DNA of 64,000 nt from Notamacropus eugenii (taxonomy: Eukaryota; Chordata; Mammalia; Diprotodontia; Macropodidae): positions 67,037,427 to 67,101,426 of the forward strand of contig NC_092879.1 in assembly GCF_028372415.1 (NCBI RefSeq), written 5' to 3'. A program made the position numbers and the translations under genes. The notes beneath the pieces were generated by a model. The model did not search any database. It was not told the origin of the DNA and worked only from the letters and a program-made list of their open reading frames with translations. Below are positions 58,440 through 64,000 of the stretch, piece by piece (within the stretch, counting starts at the first letter, position 1; every line of letters starts with the position of its first letter).

Positions 58440-58990
58440 GATAAGTGTGTTGAATTTGAATTTGGTGGACTTCGGTTCAAATCTTGGTTCTGGGCAACCT
58501 TAAGGGATAATGGAAGCTCATAATATGGTGTTTTCAAGTTTCAAAAGCACATTGCGTTTATTTGGTCATTTTGTCCTTGCAGTAACTGTGCAAACTAGGC
58601 AGTACTTTTAATTCTCATTTCAGAGATGAAGAAACTGAGGCTGAAAGGTTTTGTGATTTGCCAGTCATTTGATGTCTGCCTTTGCAACTCATTTACCCCT
58701 TCCTGGGTCTCAGTCTCTTTATTTGTAAAATGGGGAGAGAATGGTGCTTATTTTGCAGACTTATGGCAAGGATGAGATGAGGAAATATGCTTTGCAAACT
58801 TTGTAAATTCTTATCAGGGACAGCATGGTAGTGTGCTGGATCGGATTTCAGGAGGCCTTGGTTTCTAATCCTGGCTGGGCCATTAGCTGGTGGTTTTATA
58901 GAAGCCCCTTCTCTTTGGCTTTGTTTTCCTGCATCCAGATTACAGAGGGGAATAGGACCAATCACTGAACTATATTGCCCGCCTCCCTGA
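58440..58990. repeat. Cluster of MIR/SINE fragments
   Basis: A short SINE piece near 58470 is followed by a minus-strand MIR (58540-58665, 'tttcagagatgaagaaactgaggctg'). A plus-strand core and tail follow (58690-58815), then another SINE head (58825-58960, 'gatcggatttcaggaggccttgg'). Confidence 0.6.
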
Positions 58991-59515
58991 GTTACTCTGA
59001 GGATAAAATTGACATAATATTTCTAAAATACCTACTCCTACGGCTCCAGGCCCACAGTAGGTGTTAGTTATAATCGTTAATAATTCTGATACACTTCAGA
59101 TTACCTCAGGTCCTTTCCATAGAACTCCAGATGGAACCCAGGTACTGCAGGGGGAAGGAGAGGGGGAGATGGGTCCCAGGCAGCAGCACCGCTCTCCCTG
59201 GTTGCTCCAGTCAGGGAAGGGCCAGAAAACCAAGCAGCCCCTCCTAGAGGCAGGGAATGGTATGACATGGTCCCTCAGGCCCCATCCCCACCCCCAAGAA
59301 TAAGGAAGTGAAGGTGGTTCCACACTTGACCTCTGAAAACCCTTTGACTTTACTGTTGGCCTTTCCATCTCTTCCCCTCCCCCGCCCTGTCCTGCTCTTC
59401 CCTTCCTCAACAATCATTGGAGCGTTTGCATCAGCTGTTCTTCACCACAAGAAGACCTTGTCTCTTTCCAAGATTGTTACCTTGTATTGGTTTCTCTGAA
59501 GTGAACTTTTCACAG
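58991..59515. other. Intron sequence before exon 2
   Basis: GC-rich, repeat-poor sequence leading to the acceptor of the next exon. Open frames on both strands near 59061-59413 overlap each other and have no support. Confidence 0.3.
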
Positions 59516-59580
59516 GGCACACGTCTGGAGCCAGAAGGAACCATTTTGCAGCTGAAGGAGACACTGTGGAGACTGCTTAG
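59516..59580 (+). CDS. Candidate coding exon 2 of the unrecognised split gene
   Basis: The 65-base block lies between the acceptor 'aacttttcacag' and the donor CTTAG|GTAAGTGC. Of its three frames, phase 0 is fully open (21 codons plus two bases), one stops inside, and one ends in TAG at the last codon. Phase 0 is exactly what the ATG frame of 29714-29882 supplies. The peptide runs from GTRLEPEG to LKETLWRLL, with leucines at heptad-like spacing that suggest a helix or coiled coil continuing into the next exon. The exon ends with AG, completed to an Arg codon by the first base of 63712-63773. I do not recognise the family. Confidence 0.55.
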
Positions 59581-60115
59581 GTAAGTGCTTTCTCTCTTGC
59601 GGCCTTCTTCCTTCATTAATTCTTGGTTTAGGTTTGAATGTTTCTTCATTTTAAGGGGCTCTAACTGCTTACAAGGCCACAGAGTCCCTGTTACCAAGAC
59701 TCAGCAAATGTCATTTTTACTTCAGTTGAGGGCTGGGAACAAAAACTGGAAGGAATTTCCTCAAAAGGAAAAATTCCTCTGCCATTGGAGGTCAGTTTTT
59801 CATCTTAAAGGGTGGCCCATGGAGCCAACACTTGCTCATAGATGTTGAGGATAAATGTTGGCACAGAAATGATCCAGGCAAAAACAAATTGCCTTACAAT
59901 CTGATTGGGGGATGGGCAGGTGGGAGAGATGAGTGCGCGAACAACTTTGATGAAAGACAGAAACACAAATGTGATAAAGATGTCCAGGCCAAATGACATA
60001 GGAAAAATTTGACTGGAAAATAGTTCCTATAGGGATAGGGATAAGAAAACCTTCATGTAGAAGTCAGAAACTCTCTTGCAGGTAGGGGGTGATTTGGTTT
60101 TGATTTTTTTTACAC
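59581..60115 (+). other. Intron 2, left part
   Basis: No repeat is recognised and no further exon-like block is seen. Open frames here lack support. Confidence 0.3.
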
Positions 60116-60116
60116 A

Positions 60117-60374
60117 GAGACAGAAAGAGAGAGAGAGAGAGACAGAGAGAGAGGCAGACATAGAGAAAGAGAGTGACAGAGAGAGACAGAGAAAGAGAGA
60201 GAGAGGCAGAGACAGAGACAGAGAGACAGAAAGACAAAGTGACAGAGAGGCAGAGAGACAAAGAGAGAGACAGAGAGACAGAAAGTGAGATCCAGAGACA
60301 GAGAGAGAGACAGAGACAGAAAGAAAGAGAGATAGAGAGAAAGAGATACAGAAGAGAGACAGAGTGACAGAGGC

Positions 60375-60411
<37 letters not shown>

Positions 60412-60535
60412 CTCAGAGACTGAGAGAAAAACTGAGAGACTGAGACAGAGACAGATACACAGAGACAGAGAGGCAGAGACAGACAGACACACAGAGAGAG
60501 ACAAAGAGAGAAACAGAGAGAGACTGAGAGAGAGA
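60117..60535 (+). repeat. (GA)n / GACAGA low-complexity tract
   Basis: About 420 bases of GA, AGAC and GACAGA units with irregular interruptions. Very long Ser/Leu/Cys frames on the minus strand (up to 193 codons) are artefacts. Confidence 0.95.
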
Positions 60536-60704
60536 TTCTAACAGACAAACACAGGGAGTGAAGAAATATATTCCAGGCAAAAGAATGAAATTCCTTCCCC
60601 CAACCCACTTCATATTCCAGTTAGTTGGCCCACTTGCCATATCCACATCAGGACATCCGGTCTCCCACCCCCACCACATATTTCCACTTCAGCTTCTTAG
60701 AATC

Positions 60705-60960
60705 CTTAGCTTCCTTTAAGTTTCAGCTCAGGTGACACCTCCTACAGGAAGCCTTCCCTGATTGCCCCTAGCTAGCATTCCCTGTCTTCTAAAATTAGCT
60801 TGGATCTACTCATCCATTCACATATCTATCCCTTTCTCCCCCTCAGCAGAAGGTAAGCTCCTAGAAAGCAAAGACTAAGCATCTAGCTTGTTGCCTGGCA
60901 CAAAGAGGGGGCTCTGGGACTATGCCACTGCTGGGCTGAGTAAATAAGCAAATGAATGAG
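60705..60960 (+). repeat. L2 3' end
   Basis: 'agctcaggtgacacctcctacaggaagccttccctgattgcccc', 'gaaggtaagctcctagaaagcaaagac' and 'tgttgcctggcac' follow the L2 consensus order closely. Confidence 0.85.
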
Positions 60961-61109
60961 TCAAAGTATAGCTGGGAGACAGCCAGACAAGAATGAGGAA
61001 TGAATACTCCAGCCCAGCCAGAATTGCAGTTTAGGTGATTGAGAACATTGGTAGAACACACAGGACAAGTGAGTACTTACATAGGACGGGCGAGTACTTA
61101 CATAGGACA

Positions 61110-61165
61110 GGTCAGTACTTTGGAGCTAAATTGTGAAGGGCCTTGAATGCCAACACAAAGAATTT
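61110..61165 (+). repeat. L3/CR1-like scrap
   Basis: 'gtgaagggccttgaatgccaa' and 'agaatttttacttt' match the corresponding part of the L3-like family. Just before it, 'gtacttacataggac' type words are tandemly repeated at 61070-61110. Confidence 0.45.
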
Positions 61166-61230
61166 TTACTTTTAAAAGAGTGTTAGAGAATCATAGCTCA
61201 CTAGTTGGAGAGGATGTGACTTGTTTAGCT

Positions 61231-61437
61231 CAGGTCTTCTGAACCATTTTTGTGTGTCTTGCACCCCTAGCCCTGCTTTGCTTTCTAGTAAAACCTGTGA
61301 ATTCCTTCTCAGAACAATGCTTTTAAGGGCATAAAATAAAATATATGGTATTATAAAAGAAACCAACTATACTGAAAAATATAATTTTTTTTTGCAAAAT
61401 TTTTAGAAAGTTCATAGGCACTAAATTAAGATGCCTG
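61231..61437. mobile_element. hAT-like miniature element, relative of 908-1103
   Basis: Starts CAGGTCTTCTGAACC and ends AAATTAAGATGCCTG. The interior 'cataaaataaaatatatgg' and 'gaaaccaactatactgaaaaata' match 908-1103 in the same order. No clear target duplication is visible. Confidence 0.5.
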
Positions 61438-61771
61438 GGATCTAGATAAAAAAAAAAAGCAAAGCAAAGCCCCTCATTGCAATGGCTGCCGTGCTTATGT
61501 TTTGTCATCATTTAACCAAGATATAAGGGGTCTTGGAAAGGGTTTTCCACAGTTCGTCTACCTGAAAGTCTGAATTATAACCTGCTAAAAGGTCATCAGG
61601 GGAAGATGCTCCAACTGCTTTCAATTGATTAATTTCACAAGTCTCCACCTACTCCATATTTCAAGACATATCCATTAAACTAGTCCAGACAGTATATGGC
61701 CCCCTTGGTGTCAAGACCCAGGAGAGCTTGTTCCTTTTTTTTTTTTTAATTTTATCCAAAGCTGTGATTTC

Positions 61772-62454
61772 GAGCTATGAGCGCATCCAACCATTCTGGA
61801 GAGCAATTTGGAACTATGCCCAAAGGGCTACAAAAATGTGCATACCCTTTGACCCAGCAATATCGCTACTAGGACTATATCCCCAAGAGATCATAAAAAT
61901 GGGAAAGGGTCCCACATGTACAAAAATATTTATAGCAGCACTCTATGTAGTTGCCAAAAACTGGAAGTCAAGGGGATGTCCATCAATTGGGGAATGGCTG
62001 AATAAATTATGGTATATGAATGTAATGGAGTACTATTGTGCCATAAGAAATGATGAACAAGAAGACTTCAGAGAGGCCTGGAAGGACTTACATGACCTGA
62101 TGCTGAGTGAAAGGAGCAGAACCAGGAGAACTTTATGCACAGCAACAACCACAGTGTGTGAGAGTTTTTTCTGGTAGACTTAGATTTTTGTAATAACACA
62201 AGAACTTCTGAAAAAAAAAAAATCCCAATGGTGGACCTCAAGGCAAAATGCCTTCCACACTCAGAGAGAGAAATATGGAAGTCACTCACATAATGTAGCA
62301 GATCATGTTTGTGTATGTGTATCTGTTTGTGTATCATGTTCTGATTTGTTATATGATTTCTTTCATTTATCTTAGTCTGACTACATAGCATGACTATAGT
62401 GAAAATATACTCAATAGGAAAGTATATGTAGAATCTATTAAAAAAAAAAAAAAC
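61772..62454 (+). mobile_element. 5'-truncated L1 insertion with target-site duplication
   Basis: The 683-base copy carries the last about 135 codons of L1 ORF2 (61772-62177, open to a TAG). They include the conserved PFDPA and EYYCAIRNDE segments. About 270 bases of 3' untranslated sequence follow, then a poly(A) tail (62439-62453). The 14-base duplication AAAGCTGTGATTTC lies at 61758-61771 and 62455-62468. The preserved frame and exact duplication make it one of the younger insertions here. Without promoter, ORF1 or most of ORF2 it cannot move itself. Confidence 0.93.
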
Positions 62455-62599
62455 AAAGCTGTGATTTCATCCATCTAGCAAACTCCAGCAAACCCACTCC
62501 ACGAATGTGGGTAGGTGACTGAGGGTCTTCTACAGTGATTTCTATCTCAGAATTGTCTGGGTATATTAAGAGGTTAAATAATTTGTCTTGGGTCATAAG

Positions 62600-62880
62600 G
62601 AAGCAACTTGGAGGAAGTGGGAAGAACTCTGGGCCTAAAGTCAGGACAATTTGAATTCAAATCTCACTTCAAACACTTTATAGCTGTATGACCCTAGACA
62701 AGTCACGTAATTTCCATTTGTCTCAGTTTCCTCAACTGTAAAATGAGAATAACAATAGCACCTACTTCCCAGGGTTGTTGGAAGGGTTAAATGACATGAT
62801 ATTTGTTAAAAAACAAAACAAAACAAAACAAAAAACACTTAACACAGTGCCTGCTACATAATCAGTGATAAATAACTGCT
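62600..62880 (+). repeat. SINE with (CAAAA)n
   Basis: 'gggcctaaagtcaggacaatttgaattcaaatctcacttc', the core 'ctcagtttcctcaactgtaaaatgag' and the tail with 'gggttgttggaagggttaaatgacatg' are present. An (ACAAA)n run at about 62808-62835 interrupts the tail. Confidence 0.8.
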
Positions 62881-62964
62881 TAATTCCCTCCCCCTACAAA
62901 GCCAGCCTCTCCAGAGCCGTGTGGGGGCCAAGCTCTCCATAACTGACAGGGTGTCCTCTGCACT

Positions 62965-63020
62965 GTGTGGGGAAAAAAAAAAACAACAAAAACCAAAACA
63001 AACAAACAAAAAAAAAAACG
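62965..63020 (+). repeat. A-rich (AAAC)n run
   Basis: Short A-rich simple repeat of AAAC and poly(A). Confidence 0.85.
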
Positions 63021-63261
63021 TGTAGAGAAATGCTGTGTAATTCTGCAGTCTCTTACCCTCAGTGTGGTTGGGGGCTCCCAGGCCTGAGATCCCTTTTCAG
63101 TTGAACTTTTCCTGCTGTGGAAGGTAAACTCTAGGGCACCCTCTGCCTTCAGACCTAGTGCCAGGAAACTCAGTTTTTTTGAGGAGTTTTTTTTGAATCT
63201 GCCTTCCCTTCCCCATCTTAGGTCTATCCCCTGACTCTCTACCACTATCTGCTTTTTTATT

Positions 63262-63450
63262 GCTTTGGTGGGAAAGACTTCTGGTACAGCAGAAAGTTTG
63301 CTTGGAACCAGAAGCCCTAAGTTTGATTCCCAGGTCTATTACTTAATACTTCTCTGACTTATTTAAGTCCTTTAATGTCTCTAGGCTTCAGTTTCTTTAT
63401 TTCTAAAATGAGGGAGTACCTTCTAACCTTCCATCTGTGATAATGTGCTC
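63262..63450 (+). repeat. MIR-type SINE
   Basis: 'cttggaaccagaagccctaagtttgattcccag', 'ggcttcagtttctttatttctaaaatgag' and 'taccttctaaccttcc' are the head, core and tail. Confidence 0.75.
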
Positions 63451-63479
63451 CCCATAAGAGTTCCCTTTGCAGGAATTAT

Positions 63480-63575
63480 CAGGAATTAGTGTAGCACTAT
63501 GAGCTTGGCATCAGAAGGCCAGGGTTCAAGTGCCAGTTCTGCTACTTAGTCCTTGTGTGACCTGGAGAGAAAGTG
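63480..63575 (+). repeat. SINE fragment
   Basis: 'gagcttggcatcagaaggccagggttcaagtgccagttctgctac' is the tRNA-headed SINE middle. Confidence 0.65.
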
Positions 63576-63711
63576 TGTAATTGGCACTGGTGAAAACAGT
63601 TTCCTCACCTGGAACAACTTGGCCAGGCGTGGGGGCGGGGGGTAGTGCAATATTTGTTACTATGTTTCCTTCGAGGCTCATATTCTCTGCCCTCTGCCTT
63701 AATCTTTTCAG

Positions 63712-63773
63712 AGCCCACAGCCGTCTGAAGGAGCAGCTAGGAAGAAAACTCCCTGAGCTGGCTTACTTTTCAG
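63712..63773 (+). CDS. Candidate coding exon 3 of the unrecognised split gene (continues past the window)
   Basis: The 62-base block has a strong acceptor (tgccttaatcttttcag) and donor (TTCAG|GTAAGTGC). Two of its three frames stop inside. The open one is exactly the frame that continues 59516-59580: AG plus A gives Arg, then AHSRLKEQLGRKLPELAYFS, ending with one base of a Gly-type codon (phase 1). The helix-forming, charged and leucine-rich character continues that of exon 2. The gene must have further exons beyond 64000. No family is recognised. Confidence 0.55.
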
Positions 63774-64000
63774 GTAAGTGCTTGCAGGGTTCCCTATCAC
63801 ATAAGAAGGATTTATGTTGGAATGGGAGGGGGGGTGGGAAAAGAAGGCCAGAGTAAGGCTGTCTGCTCCATCCTAACAACAGGGTGCCTAACAACATGCC
63901 TGGGGTGGAGAGATGGGATTCAAGGTCTGGGGATAGCCACAGGAGGTGGGTCAGGAGAGCTCAGCTCCAGGGCAGTATTCTAAAAGGGGAGCATGGTCTC
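63774..64000 (+). other. Intron sequence after exon 3
   Basis: Purine-rich, non-repetitive sequence. No further exon is seen before the window ends. Confidence 0.3.

Noticed and set aside
60027..60608. 193-codon minus-strand open frame rich in Ser, Leu and Cys
   Set aside because: It is the translation of the GA-rich repeat at 60117-60535. Two other frames over the same repeat are also open.

Overview
The window is mammalian nuclear DNA and almost certainly metatherian (marsupial). The diagnostic signs are tRNA-headed SINEs whose tails end in RTE-type sequence, with about 310-base full copies at 22200-22509 and 41997-42309. There is also a second SINE form whose tail resembles BovB-type RTE LINEs, L1 elements with marsupial-type 3' ends, and abundant old L2, MIR and L3/CR1-like repeats. 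The exact species cannot be told from the sequence. There is no bacterial, phage or plasmid character, no operon, no CRISPR array and no obvious CpG island.

The most interesting content is a candidate split gene on the plus strand. Three short blocks (29714-29882, 59516-59580, 63712-63773) each lie between good splice acceptors and donors. The first contains an ATG whose frame ends in phase 0. The second has one fully open frame, which is phase 0. The third has one open frame, the one that continues the second. Joined, they give the first 79 or so residues of a protein with a leucine-rich, probably coiled-coil segment. I do not recognise the protein, and it runs past the right edge of the window. 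The introns would be about 29.6 kb and 4.1 kb.

Layout. From 1 to 13 kb lie old SINE, MIR, L2 and L3-like repeats, L1 fragments and two hAT-like miniature transposons. There is a repeat-poor block at 10.72-11.66 kb. From 13.3 to 23.7 kb the sequence is dominated by minus-strand L1, including a nearly end-to-end element (15.25-23.69 kb) carrying nested insertions. From 23.7 to 25.2 kb it is unassigned, with one exon-like block. From 25.2 to 28.9 kb lies a second long minus-strand L1 containing a perfect palindrome. From 28.9 to 32.6 kb is a repeat-poor block around the first coding exon.

From 32.6 to 35.6 kb a 1.5 kb polypyrimidine tract is flanked by two SINEs in opposite orientation and followed by a hairpin and a duplicated segment. 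From 37.6 to 54.4 kb there are plus-strand L1s broken by SINEs, with L2, purine-rich minisatellite and LTR-like sequence between them. From 54.6 to 55.7 kb lies a decayed retrovirus-like fragment split by a hAT miniature element. From 55.7 to 58.1 kb there is more minus-strand L1. From 58.1 to 64 kb are exons 2 and 3, a long GA repeat, L2, and a 5'-truncated L1 with clear target-site duplications. Repeat boundaries given without a stated duplication are approximate (tens of bases), and family names come from recognition, not from a database search.
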